Shown one piece after another: positions 1 through 7,790 of a stretch of 64,000 bases of DNA. A model generated the notes under the pieces. The model did no database searches and was not told where the DNA came from. It worked only from the letters and a program-made list of their open reading frames with translations. The stretch is from Kitasatospora cineracea (GTDB lineage Bacteria > Actinomycetota > Actinomycetes > Streptomycetales > Streptomycetaceae): the NCBI RefSeq assembly GCF_003751605.1, contig NZ_RJVJ01000001.1:4526001-4590000 (forward strand). Reading direction: 5' to 3'. Each line of letters opens with the position of its first letter. Position 1 is the first letter of the stretch. A program made the translations under genes and the position numbers.

Positions 1-803
1 CCGGACGCGGTCTGGGCCAGGGCGGGGATCCGCACCGACTTCGCGGTGGTGGTCGTGGTGGTGTACGAAACCCCGTTCGCGGCAAGGGCGTTGACGCCGC
101 TGATCGGGGTGGCGGTGGTGAGGACGGTCTGCGCGTTCATGCCCGGGGTGCCGGCCGCCAGGCCGCAGTTCGCGGTGCCGGACTGGGTGCTGCTCCAACT
201 GCTGCCGGTGGCGGCCAGGTTGAAGGTGTAGGGGGTGCCGTTCGGGAGGGTCCAGTACAGCGAGGAGTCGCCGGACATCGCCGGGACGCTCACCGTCCAC
301 GGCGAGTTGGTGCGGCCCGGCCAGGCGACGGTGAAGGTCTGCGCGGCGGCGGTGCGGTTGTCCAGGGTGATCCGCAGGCGGTGGCTCGCGGGCAGTGAGC
401 CGTCGGCGTTCCGCGGGCACTCCAGGCTGACGTTGGCGTCCAGCGCGTTCGAGCAGTCCAGGGTGCCGCTGACGGTGTTGTCGTAGCCCTGCGGGGTGGT
501 GGTGCGGAAGGTGTAGGCGGTGCCGGACGGCTTGGTGAAGTAGAAGTGCGAGGAGTCGAAGGCCGCGACGGTCGCGCTCCAGGTGCCGTTGCCCGGCCAG
601 GTGAGGGTGAACGTGGTGGGGGTGGCGGTGTTGTTCACCACCGTCTGCTGGATCCGGCCGCCGGAGGCGCAGTCCTGGCTGACCACGGCCGACTGGCCGA
701 CCGGGGCTGTGGCGGACGCGGTGGCGACGCCGAGCGGGAGGGCGGTGAGAGTGAGGGCGCCGACGGTGAGGAGGGCGCGGGCGTGCGGAGGGGACAGGGC
801 CAC
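1..803 (-). CDS. Secreted sialidase, N-terminal part (runs off left edge)
   Basis: Partial gene of 267 visible codons; the GTG at 803 begins a Sec-type signal peptide (hydrophobic ALLTVGALTLTALPLGVATA). Two beta-sandwich-like repeats follow, each with a Trp-Pro-Gly strand (LTWPGNGTW, VAWPGRTNSPW) and paired Cys. The last visible residues, SVRIPALAQTASG, match the RIP motif that opens the catalytic propeller of GH33 sialidases, where the Arg binds the sialate carboxylate. The catalytic domain itself lies outside the window, so the identity rests on this motif plus the adjacent sialic-acid genes. The enzyme would release terminal sialic acid outside the cell. An operator at 929-941 controls the divergent promoter region. 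It could instead be another secreted propeller protein. Confidence 0.62.
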   Translation of the reverse strand, partial: MALSPPHARALLTVGALTLTALPLGVATASATAPVGQSAVVSQDCASGGRIQQTVVNNTATPTTFTLTWPGNGTWSATVAAFDSSHFYFTKPSGTAYTFRTTTPQGYDNTVSGTLDCSNALDANVSLECPRNADGSLPASHRLRITLDNRTAAAQTFTVAWPGRTNSPWTVSVPAMSGDSSLYWTLPNGTPYTFNLAATGSSWSSTQSGTANCGLAAGTPGMNAQTVLTTATPISGVNALAANGVSYTTTTTTAKSVRIPALAQTAS

Positions 804-924
804 GGGGGTGCTCGCAATCGTCCGAGGGGGAGTCCGCGTCCGCCGGCCGGCCGGGGCGCGGGCGTGGGGGCCGCGCAGGGGGTGGCCGGTCGGCGGACGG
901 GCGGAGGGAGCCGAGACATCGGAG

Positions 925-944
925 TCAGGACATCTGATGTCTGG
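925..944. promoter_or_regulatory. GntR-type operator copy 1
   Basis: GACATC-T-GATGTC (929-941), a perfect 6+6 inverted repeat with a single central base. It shares its core with three other sites in this locus and lies just downstream of a minus-strand TTGACC -35-like box leading into the sialidase gene. Confidence 0.75.
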
Positions 945-990
945 TCAACGACCCTAGGGAGAGCGGCGGGTGGCGGTCAAGGTGTCTGAC

Positions 991-1010
991 GTAAGACATC
1001 TGATGTCCAG
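991..1010. promoter_or_regulatory. GntR-type operator copy 2
   Basis: The core GACATC-T-GATGTC lies at 995-1007. It is preceded by GTCTGACGTAAGAC (984-997), itself a degenerate inverted repeat (GTCT...AGAC), so a second half-occupied site may overlap. It lies 85 bases before the start of the gene at 1092. Confidence 0.72.
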
Positions 1011-1091
1011 GGGAGGGGTGTGGCCGGACCGTCCGAATGGTGTGCGAACATGCCGGACGCAGGCGAACCCGGACGAGAGGACGGCGACACC

Positions 1092-1748
1092 ATGAAGGAC
1101 ATCGAGGCGGAGCGCCAGCGGATCCTGGCATCGCCCCCGGCCGCGCTCGTCGCGCAGGCGGCCGCCAACCCCGGCGGATCGGTCGCGGTGATCGACCCCG
1201 AGTACGTCGACGACCCCGACGGCTTCGTGCCGAGCGAGGCGGTCCACGGATGCTGGCTGGTCGGCCCGGACGGGAAACTGACCGGCGAGTACCGGGAGAA
1301 CCCGCGGCACGGGCGGCCCACGGACGACCTCCACCATCTCACCGACCCCGACCACTGGCTCGGCTGGCTCGGCGACGACCCGGCCGGGGCGGTCCGCGGC
1401 TCCCTCGCCCGCTGTCTGACCCAGCAGGTCCCCGGATCGGAGGTGGAGTGGGTCAAGACCACCGGCAAGCCCGGCTTCCGCACCGGCGGCCGGCGCAGCC
1501 CCGAGGACGAGCAGCGCATCGTCGTCACCAGGGCCGGACTCGCGGTCCCCTTCGCACTGGCCGTGACCGCGCCCGGACGCCGGCGCGAGATCCTCACCGG
1601 CGTCTTCAGCTGGGTCGCCGTCCGCCTGGACCGGCCCGGGCAGCGCAAGGACCAGGTCTGGCTCGACCTCCGGGCCGACCTCGCCTGGGCGGAGGAGGAA
1701 CTCGACCGGCGGATCTACCAGGTCGGGGAGTCCGCCCCGGAGAGCTGA
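1092..1748 (+). CDS. Uncharacterised cytoplasmic protein in the sialic-acid regulon
   Basis: A 218-residue acidic protein starting at ATG 1092 (MKDIEAERQRIL). No signal peptide, membrane segment or recognised catalytic motif is seen. It is rich in Asp, Trp and Arg (DPDHWLGWLGDD, LDLRADLAWAEEELDRR). Its codon use is like its neighbours. It diverges from the sialidase gene, has its own copy of the GntR operator at 995-1007, and ends 30 bases from the converging epimerase gene. The shared operator is the only clue to its role: it is probably made when sialic acid is available. I do not recognise the family. Confidence 0.75.
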   Translation: MKDIEAERQRILASPPAALVAQAAANPGGSVAVIDPEYVDDPDGFVPSEAVHGCWLVGPDGKLTGEYRENPRHGRPTDDLHHLTDPDHWLGWLGDDPAGAVRGSLARCLTQQVPGSEVEWVKTTGKPGFRTGGRRSPEDEQRIVVTRAGLAVPFALAVTAPGRRREILTGVFSWVAVRLDRPGQRKDQVWLDLRADLAWAEEELDRRIYQVGESAPES

Positions 1749-1778
1749 GCCGGCAGTCGGGGGCCGGTGGAGGAGCAC

Positions 1779-2486
1779 TCAGCGGGACGGCGGCCGGTGC
1801 GCGGCGTCGACCTCGGCGGCGAACCAGCGGGTCAGGGTGGTCGGGTGGGTGATCGCGGTGCCCACCACGACCGCGAAGGCGCCGGCCTCCAGCGCGGCGC
1901 GGGCCTGGGCGGGGGTGTGGATCCGGCCCTCGGCGACCACCGGGACGTCCAGCGCGGCGGCCAGCCGGGACACCAACTCCAGGTCCGGGCCGGGCAGGTG
2001 GGGCGAGTCGTCGGTGTAGCCGGAGAGCGTGGTGCCCACCAGGTCGGCGCCCGACTCGGCGGCGCGCAGGCCCTCCTCGAAGGTCGCCACGTCCGCCATC
2101 ACCAGCGCGCCCGCCTCGTGCGCGGCCGCGAACGACTCCGCGAGCGGCCGCCCGTCCGGCCGGGGCCGGGACGTCGCGTCCAGGGCCACGATCTCCGCCC
2201 CCGTCGCCGCGACCTGCCGGACGTGCCCGGCCGTCGGCGTGATCACCACCCCGGACGCGCCGTCCTTCCACAGCCCGATCAGCGGCACGTCCGTCGCGGC
2301 CCGGATCGCCCGCAGATCCGCCAGCCCCTGCGCCCGGACACCGGCCGCCCCGCCCTCCAGCGCGGCGAGCGCCATCCGCCGCATCGCGTCCGGGTCGCGC
2401 AGCGGCTCGCCGGGGTACGCCTGGCAGGAGACGACCAGGCGGCCGCGCAACCTTTGGACGGGGAAGGGGAGTTGATGAGTGGCCAT
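1779..2486 (-). CDS. nanE: N-acetylmannosamine-6-phosphate 2-epimerase
   Basis: A 235-residue TIM-barrel protein of normal NanE length. It converts ManNAc-6-P to GlcNAc-6-P, the last sialic-acid-specific step, in the cytoplasm. Visible family features are LVVSCQAYPGEPLRD near the N-terminus, LIGLWKDG (catalytic Lys region), IVALDATSRPRPDG, VMADVATFEEG, VGTTLSGYTDD and the C-terminal phosphate-binding VVAEGRIHTPAQA and VVVGTAITHP. The ATG at 2486 has GGAG seven bases upstream. It is the last gene of the minus-strand operon but is separated from the kinase gene by 190 bases that hold a duplicated sequence, so it may have its own control. NagA/NagB, which would take GlcNAc-6-P onward, are not in the window. 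Confidence 0.93.
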   Translation of the reverse strand: MATHQLPFPVQRLRGRLVVSCQAYPGEPLRDPDAMRRMALAALEGGAAGVRAQGLADLRAIRAATDVPLIGLWKDGASGVVITPTAGHVRQVAATGAEIVALDATSRPRPDGRPLAESFAAAHEAGALVMADVATFEEGLRAAESGADLVGTTLSGYTDDSPHLPGPDLELVSRLAAALDVPVVAEGRIHTPAQARAALEAGAFAVVVGTAITHPTTLTRWFAAEVDAAHRPPSR

Positions 2487-2507
2487 GGGCAGGCTCCAGT
2501 AGGAGGG

Positions 2508-2567
2508 GAACGGTGGGGTGCGAAATCAGGGGCACGGCCGAGAACGGCGGGGTGCGAAATCAGGGGC
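2508..2567. repeat. Two 26-bp direct repeats ahead of nanE
   Basis: GGGGTGCGAAATCAGGGGC occurs at 2515-2533 and again at 2549-2567. Each copy is preceded by GAACGG plus T or C (2508-2514; 2542-2548), so the match is 26 bases with one difference and a 34-bp period. The copies lie 20-80 bases upstream of the nanE start on the minus strand. This is not the GntR operator; it may bind another regulator or act in the RNA leader. Confidence 0.6.
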
Positions 2568-2676
2568 TCGGGGAACGGCGAGTCCGTGCTGCTGACGGTC
2601 GGAGCCCATCGGAGGTTCGTGCTGCTGCGTGTCTTCGACCGAACCGGAAGCGGACGCGCCGGGCGGCAGTGAACCG

Positions 2677-3780
2677 TCAGCAGACCGGGGCCCGCCGTTC
2701 CCCGAGCACCTGGCGGGGCTCCGCTGCCTCGACCAGGCGGGCCGCGCCGACGATCGCGGCGGTGGGGCCCAGGGCGCAGGCGGTGAGCGGGAGTTCGGCG
2801 AGCGGGGGGAGGAGTTCGGCGGCGAAGGCGGCGCGCAGCGGGTCCCACCAGGGCGGGCCGCAGTGGGCGACGCCGCCGCCGATCAGGACGAGGTCCGGGT
2901 CGAGGACGTTGGCGAGGCCGCCGATCGCCTGGCCGAGGGCCCGGGCGCCGGTGGCCAGGACGCGGGTGGCGCGGTCGTCGCCGGCCGCGGCGAGGGCGGC
3001 GACGGCCCGCAGGTCGGGGACGTCCGGGGAGCCGCCCGCGCGGCGGTACGCGGCGTGCAGGGCGGGCCCGGCGGCGACCGCCTCGACGTGGCCGGTGCCG
3101 CCGCAGGTGCAGGGCAGGCCGGTGGCGGCGGGGACGGCGAGGTGGCCCAGGTGCCCGGCGACCTGCCGGGCGCCGTGGTGGACCCGGCCGTCGATCAGCA
3201 GCGACCCGCCGACGCCCGTCCCGACCGCGACCAGCAGCACGCAGCGGGCGCCGCGCGCGGCCCCCGTCCACGCCTCGCCGAGAGCGTGCGCGTGCACGTC
3301 GTTGTCGACGGCGACCGGCAGACCGAGCAACTGCTCCAGCCCGGAACGGAGTTCGGTGCCCGCCCAGCCCGGCATCGCGTCGGTCGCCGAGACGACCCGG
3401 CCGCGCACCGGATCGATCACGCCCGCGCTGCCGACCCCGACCGCGACCGGCGCGCCGCCGAGCGCCCGGACCGCTCCGGCCACCGCCGCCAGTACGGCGG
3501 CCGGCCCCTCGGCGGCGGGCGTCGGCACGGTGACGACCGGCCCGACCGCGCCGTCCGGCCCGACCAGCGCGGCGGAGGTCTTCGTCCCGCCGATGTCCAC
3601 CCCGGCGACGACCGGTCCGAGCGGTCCGACCGGGCCGGAAGAGGTGGCGGCGGAGACCTGACGGTCCAGGGCGGGACCGGGTGTCGGGTCCACCGCGGCG
3701 ACCGGAGCGACGGGCGCGACGGGAGCGACGGGAGCGGCGGGAGCGGCGTGAGCGGCGGTCACAACAGCCTTGTCGTGCAC
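2677..3780 (-). CDS. nanK: ROK-family sugar kinase, probable N-acetylmannosamine kinase
   Basis: Phosphorylates ManNAc, by inference from context. The ROK core begins about residue 60 with the ATP-binding VDIGGTKTSAAL, then GVGSAGVIDP, the catalytic-Asp segment VAVDNDVHAHALGE, VGTGVGGSLLIDG, and the zinc segment CTCGGTGHVE. In that last motif the usual third Cys of ROK proteins (CxCGxxGCxE) is His. The start is uncertain. A GTG at 3780 gives 367 residues with an Ala/Pro/Val-rich N-terminal tail (repeats of APV); a TTG at 3900 overlapping the nanA stop would make it longer; typical ROK kinases are about 300 residues, so the true start could also lie closer to the core. It lies directly downstream of nanA on the same strand. 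Confidence 0.82.
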   Translation of the reverse strand: MHDKAVVTAAHAAPAAPVAPVAPVAPVAAVDPTPGPALDRQVSAATSSGPVGPLGPVVAGVDIGGTKTSAALVGPDGAVGPVVTVPTPAAEGPAAVLAAVAGAVRALGGAPVAVGVGSAGVIDPVRGRVVSATDAMPGWAGTELRSGLEQLLGLPVAVDNDVHAHALGEAWTGAARGARCVLLVAVGTGVGGSLLIDGRVHHGARQVAGHLGHLAVPAATGLPCTCGGTGHVEAVAAGPALHAAYRRAGGSPDVPDLRAVAALAAAGDDRATRVLATGARALGQAIGGLANVLDPDLVLIGGGVAHCGPPWWDPLRAAFAAELLPPLAELPLTACALGPTAAIVGAARLVEAAEPRQVLGERRAPVC

Positions 3781-3896
3781 CGGTGTTGTGCCGCCCGCGG
3801 CTGTCGGCCCGCCCGCGGCCTCCGGCCCGGCTCCCGCCCGCCCGCTGTGCTCGCGCCCGGGTGCCCCGCCGCCGGAGGCGGGTTCCGTGGCGGGGG

Positions 3897-4820
3897 TCAA
3901 CGCAGCCCGGCCCGGTCGAGGAGGGCGGCGACGGCGGCGGTCTGCTCGGCGTCGTACGCGGTCATGGGGGTGCTCATCGCGTTGGTGGTGATGATGCCGC
4001 GCAGCATCAGCGCGGTCTTGAAGGCGCCGAGGCCCGCGGCGGTGCCGGAGGTGTTCTCGGCGACGGTGACGATCTCGAACAGCCGGGCCAGCCGGTCCTG
4101 TTCGGCCGCGGCGGCGGCCCAGTCGCCGGCGGCGGCGTGGTCGGCGAGGCGGCGGTAGCCGTGCGGGTCGACGTTGCCGAGGCCGGGGACGACGCCGTCG
4201 GCGCCGCCGAGCAGCGCGCCGTCGACCACGACCTCGTGGCCGGTGAGGACCGCGAACTCGGGCAACTCCCGTGCGCCCAGGCACAGGTAGCGGAAGGCGA
4301 CGTCGTCGCCGGAGGAGTCCTTGACGCCGGCCAGCACGCCGTCCGCGGCCAGCCGGAGCAGCATCGCGGTGTCCAGCTTGTTGTGCACGCAGACCGGGAT
4401 GTCGTAGGCGAACAGCGGGAGTTCGGCGGCGGCCGCGATCTCGCGGAAGTGCCGTTCGATCTCCACGGGGTGGGTGCGGGTGTAGAACGGGGCGGTGGCG
4501 ACCACCGCGTCCGCGCCCGATTCCCGTGAGATCAGGGCCCGTTCGATCACCCGGTTGGTGGTGGTCTCGATGCAGCCGGCGATCACCGGGACCTGGCCGG
4601 CGTTCGCGCCGACCACGACCTCCAGGACGCGGGTGCGCTGGGCCTCGGTGAGGTAGGCGGTCTCGCTGGAGCTGCCGAGCGCGAACAGGCCGTCCACGCC
4701 GCCCTCCAGCAGGAAGCCGACCAGGCGTTCCAGCGAGGCGGTGTCGATGTCGCCGTCGGCGGTGAGCGGGGTGACGACGGGCGGGACGACGCCGGAGAAG
4801 GCGGGGCGGCGGGCGGTCAT
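3897..4820 (-). CDS. nanA: N-acetylneuraminate lyase-type aldolase (DapA/NanA family)
   Basis: A 307-residue TIM-barrel class I aldolase. It is predicted to split N-acetylneuraminate into ManNAc and pyruvate. Family marks: GVVPPVVTPLTADGDID at the start, LGSSSETAYLT in place of the usual GTTGE loop, the Tyr segment FAYDIPVCVHNKL, and the Schiff-base Lys in GVKDSSGDD. The loop and Tyr segments fit the NanA-like branch rather than dihydrodipicolinate synthase. The ATG at 4820 overlaps the stop of the ATPase gene (ATGA), so it is translationally coupled to the transporter. The neighbouring kinase and epimerase make the sialic-acid assignment strong; a different 2-keto-3-deoxy sugar acid is the alternative. 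Confidence 0.88.
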   Translation of the reverse strand: MTARRPAFSGVVPPVVTPLTADGDIDTASLERLVGFLLEGGVDGLFALGSSSETAYLTEAQRTRVLEVVVGANAGQVPVIAGCIETTTNRVIERALISRESGADAVVATAPFYTRTHPVEIERHFREIAAAAELPLFAYDIPVCVHNKLDTAMLLRLAADGVLAGVKDSSGDDVAFRYLCLGARELPEFAVLTGHEVVVDGALLGGADGVVPGLGNVDPHGYRRLADHAAAGDWAAAAAEQDRLARLFEIVTVAENTSGTAAGLGAFKTALMLRGIITTNAMSTPMTAYDAEQTAAVAALLDRAGLR

Positions 4821-5824
4821 GACGTGCTCCTTGCGGGGGTGGTCTCGGGGTGGACGCAGTGCCAGCGCCGCGCGTCGTCGCCGTCGGCGGCGGGGAACGC
4901 GGTGGCGCAGGCGTCGTCGGCCTTCCAGCAGCGGGTGCGGAACGGGCAGCCGGAGGGCGGGTTGGTGGCGGAGGGGACGGGGCCGTGCAGGACGATCCGC
5001 TCGGTGTCCTCCAGCAGGCTGGGGGTGGCGGAGAGCAGGGCCCGGGTGTACGGGTGGGCGGGTGCGGCGGCGACCTGTTCGGCGCGGCCCTCCTCGACCA
5101 CCCGGCCGAGGTAGAGCACGGCCAGCCGGTCGGCCAGGTATCGGACGGTCTGGATGTCGTGCGAGATGAACACCATGCCCAGGCCCAGGCGTTCGCGCAG
5201 GTCGACCAGCAGGTTGAGGACCTGGGCGCGGACCGAGACGTCCAGCGCGCTGGTCGGCTCGTCGGCGACCACGACCTCCGGTTCCAGGGCCAGCGCCCGG
5301 GCGATGGCGACGCGTTGGCGCTGGCCGCCGGAGAGCTGGCCGGGCAGGTTGCGCACCACGTGGCCGGGCAGGCCGACCAGGTCGAGCAACTCCTCGACCC
5401 GGGCCTCGCGTTCGGCGGGGGTGCCGCGCCGGTGGACGTCCAGCGGGTCGCGCAGGATCCGGCCGACCGGCAGCCGCGGGTTGAGCGCGGTGGAGGCGTC
5501 CTGGAACACCATGCCGACGCTGGAGCCGAACTCGCGGCGGCGCCGGTGGCCGGGCAGCGCCCACAGGTCCTCGCCGCGGAAGGCGACGGTGCCCTCGGTG
5601 GGGCGCTGCAGGCCGGTCAGCACCCGGGCCAGGGTGGACTTCCCGCAGCCGGACTCGCCGACCAGACCGAGGATCTCGCCCTTGCCGACGGTCAGGTTGG
5701 CGTCGGTCAGGGCGTGCACCGCGTCCCGCCGGAACAGGCCGCCGCTGCGGGCCCGGTGGCGGACGTGCACACCGTCCAGGCTCAGGACGGGACTCGGCAC
5801 GGGATTCGGCACCGGAGTGGTCAT
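4817..5824 (-). CDS. ABC importer ATPase, oligopeptide/nickel family (DppF-like), sialic-acid locus
   Basis: A 335-residue ATP-binding subunit. Walker A is GLVGESGCGKSTLARV, the signature is LSGGQRQRVAIARAL, Walker B plus Glu is VVVADEPTSALD, and the H-loop is VFISHD. The C-terminal Cys-rich tail NPPSGCPFRTRCWKADDAC is the oligopeptide-family C-terminal extension and may bind an iron-sulfur cluster. ATG 5824 overlaps the preceding stop (ATGA) and its own stop overlaps nanA, so three genes form a tightly coupled unit. Paralogous to the ATPase half of the fused gene next to it. Substrate by context: sialic acid. Confidence 0.92.
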   Translation of the reverse strand: MTTPVPNPVPSPVLSLDGVHVRHRARSGGLFRRDAVHALTDANLTVGKGEILGLVGESGCGKSTLARVLTGLQRPTEGTVAFRGEDLWALPGHRRRREFGSSVGMVFQDASTALNPRLPVGRILRDPLDVHRRGTPAEREARVEELLDLVGLPGHVVRNLPGQLSGGQRQRVAIARALALEPEVVVADEPTSALDVSVRAQVLNLLVDLRERLGLGMVFISHDIQTVRYLADRLAVLYLGRVVEEGRAEQVAAAPAHPYTRALLSATPSLLEDTERIVLHGPVPSATNPPSGCPFRTRCWKADDACATAFPAADGDDARRWHCVHPETTPARSTS

Positions 5825-7788
5825 CGCAGGCTCCCTTCGAGGCGGTCGGCCGCCGGGTGGTGGCAGGCGAAGGCGTGTCCGGCGGAGCGGTCGGCGGCCT
5901 GCGGCGGGGTGGTGCGGCACAGTTCGGTGGCCGCGGCGCAGCGGGTGGCGAACCGGCAGCCGGAGTTGAAGCGCTGCGGGGCGGGCACCACGCCGCGGAT
6001 CTGGTGCAGGCGCTCGGACCCGGCCTCCAGGGAGACCACCGAGCCGAGCAGGCCGCGGGTGTAGTGGTGCGCGGGGTCGGTCAACAGGGCGTCGGTGTCG
6101 CCGAGTTCGGCGAGCTGCCCGGCGTACATGACGGCCACCCGGTGGGCCAGGTCGCCGACCAGGGCGAGGTCGTGGGAGACCAGCACCATGGCGAAGCCGA
6201 GCTCCTCGCGCAGCCGCACCAGTAGTTCGACGACCTGGGCCTGCACGGTGACGTCGAGCGCGGTGGTCGGCTCGTCGGCGATCAGCAGCTTCGGGTCGCG
6301 GGAGAGCGCCATGGCGATCAGGACGCGCTGGCGCTGGCCGCCGGAGAGCTCGTGCGGGTAGGAGCGCAGGGTGCGTTCGGGGGAGAGGCCTACCAGTTCG
6401 AGCAGTTCGGCGGGCGTCTTGGTGCCGCCGCGGGAGGTGAGCTGGCGCAGCTGCCGGCCGACCAGCACGGACGGGTTGAGCGAGGAGAGCGCGTCCTGGT
6501 AGACCATGGCGATCTCGGGGCCGGCCAGGGCGCGGCGCTCCTTGGCGTCCAGGGTGAGCAGGTCCCGGCCGCGGTACTCGATCCGGCCGGAGACCTCGGC
6601 GCCCCGGGCCAGCAGGCCCATCACGGCCAGCGAGGTGATCGACTTGCCGCAGCCGGACTCGCCGACCAGGCCCAGGGTCTCGCCCTGCCGGACGGTGAAG
6701 GACAGGCCGTCGACCACGGCGACCTCGCCGTAGCGGTCGGGGAAGCGGATCGACAGGTCGCGCACCGCGAGCAGCTCGGGCGCGTCGTCCGGGACGGGCG
6801 CCACCGGGCCGGGCCGGGCGGCGATCCGCTCGGCGAGCACCTCCAGCGCGGCCGAGACCCGCTCGTCCCCGGGCTCGACGGCGACCGCGGCGGGCTCGAC
6901 GGCGACCGCGGTGGGCTCCGAACCCCCCTGCACGGGAACGGACTTGGCGGGGGAGGCGGTGGCGTCGGTGAGCCCTTCGGCGAGCACGTTCAGTGCCAGC
7001 ACGGTGACCAGGATGGCCAGGCCGGGGAAGAGCGTCGCCCACCAGCCGCCGGCCAGCAGGATCTGCTGCCCGTAGGCGAGCACGTTGCCCCAGCTCGGGT
7101 TGGGCTGCTGCACGCCGGCGCCGAGGAAGGACAGGCTGGCCTCGAAGATGATCGCCTCGGCGACCAGCACGGTGGCGAACACCGCGACGGGCGCGGCGCA
7201 GTTGACGGCGACGTGCCGCAGCACGATCCAGCCGCGCCGGGCGCCGATCACCTGCTCGGCGGCCACGTAGTCCTCGCCGTACTGGGACTGGACGTTGGCG
7301 CGCACCACCCGGGTCAGCATCGGCACGTAGACGAAGGCGATCGTGCACACCAGGATCGGCACGCTGGTGCCGAAGATGGTGACCAGCACGGCGGCCAGCG
7401 CGATCGGCGGGAAGGCCATCACCACGTCGAGGGTGCGCATCACGCCCTCGTCGCCCGCCTTGCGGGAAGTGGCGGCGAACGCGCCGAGCACGCTGCCGAG
7501 CAGCAGCGCGACCAGGGTCGCGCCGAGGCCGATCACCAGCGAGTAGCGGGCGCCGCCGACCACCCGGGCGAACACGTCGCGTCCGGCCCGGTCGGTGCCG
7601 AACCAGTGGGCGCCGCTCGGGGGTTGGACCGGCAGGCCGGTGGCCAGCGGGTCCTGGGTGAACAGCGGGCCGAGGGCGGCCGCGCACAGCACCAGCAGCA
7701 GCACGCCGAGGGCGATCCGGGAGGCGAGCGGCAGCCGGCGGAAGGCGATGCCGGGGCGGGCCAGCGAGCGCAGGAGTCCGATACGCAT
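5821..7788 (-). CDS. Fused ABC permease-ATPase (DppC-DppD type)
   Basis: A 655-residue fusion. Residues 1-275 are a DppC-type permease with several membrane helices, the GTDRAGRDVFARV N-terminal motif and the EAA loop near VVAAEQVIGARR. A linker with the repeat AVAVEP follows (about 280-315). Residues 325-655 are an ATPase: Walker A LVGESGCGKSITS, signature LSGGQRQRVLIAMAL, Walker B LLIADEPTTALD, and a C-terminal Cys tail (FNSGCRFATRC, ATELC). Two separate genes in classical Dpp systems are one here with no frameshift. ATG 7788 is preferred over GTG 7794 because AGGA lies ten bases upstream. It pairs with DppB and the second ATPase for import. Confidence 0.92.
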   Translation of the reverse strand: MRIGLLRSLARPGIAFRRLPLASRIALGVLLLVLCAAALGPLFTQDPLATGLPVQPPSGAHWFGTDRAGRDVFARVVGGARYSLVIGLGATLVALLLGSVLGAFAATSRKAGDEGVMRTLDVVMAFPPIALAAVLVTIFGTSVPILVCTIAFVYVPMLTRVVRANVQSQYGEDYVAAEQVIGARRGWIVLRHVAVNCAAPVAVFATVLVAEAIIFEASLSFLGAGVQQPNPSWGNVLAYGQQILLAGGWWATLFPGLAILVTVLALNVLAEGLTDATASPAKSVPVQGGSEPTAVAVEPAAVAVEPGDERVSAALEVLAERIAARPGPVAPVPDDAPELLAVRDLSIRFPDRYGEVAVVDGLSFTVRQGETLGLVGESGCGKSITSLAVMGLLARGAEVSGRIEYRGRDLLTLDAKERRALAGPEIAMVYQDALSSLNPSVLVGRQLRQLTSRGGTKTPAELLELVGLSPERTLRSYPHELSGGQRQRVLIAMALSRDPKLLIADEPTTALDVTVQAQVVELLVRLREELGFAMVLVSHDLALVGDLAHRVAVMYAGQLAELGDTDALLTDPAHHYTRGLLGSVVSLEAGSERLHQIRGVVPAPQRFNSGCRFATRCAAATELCRTTPPQAADRSAGHAFACHHPAADRLEGSLR

Positions 7789-7790
7789 GA

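Larger units (their letters stand above)
804..1091. promoter_or_regulatory. Divergent control region of the sialidase and the gene at 1092
   Basis: This 288-bp divergent region contains two copies of the locus operator (929-941 and 995-1007). On the minus strand TTGACC (948-943) resembles a -35 box and the first operator lies immediately downstream of it, as expected for repression of the leftward gene. Between the second operator and the rightward ATG (1092) a GAGAGG ribosome-binding sequence is seen about 11 bases before the start. No other gene was recognised here. Confidence 0.6.
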
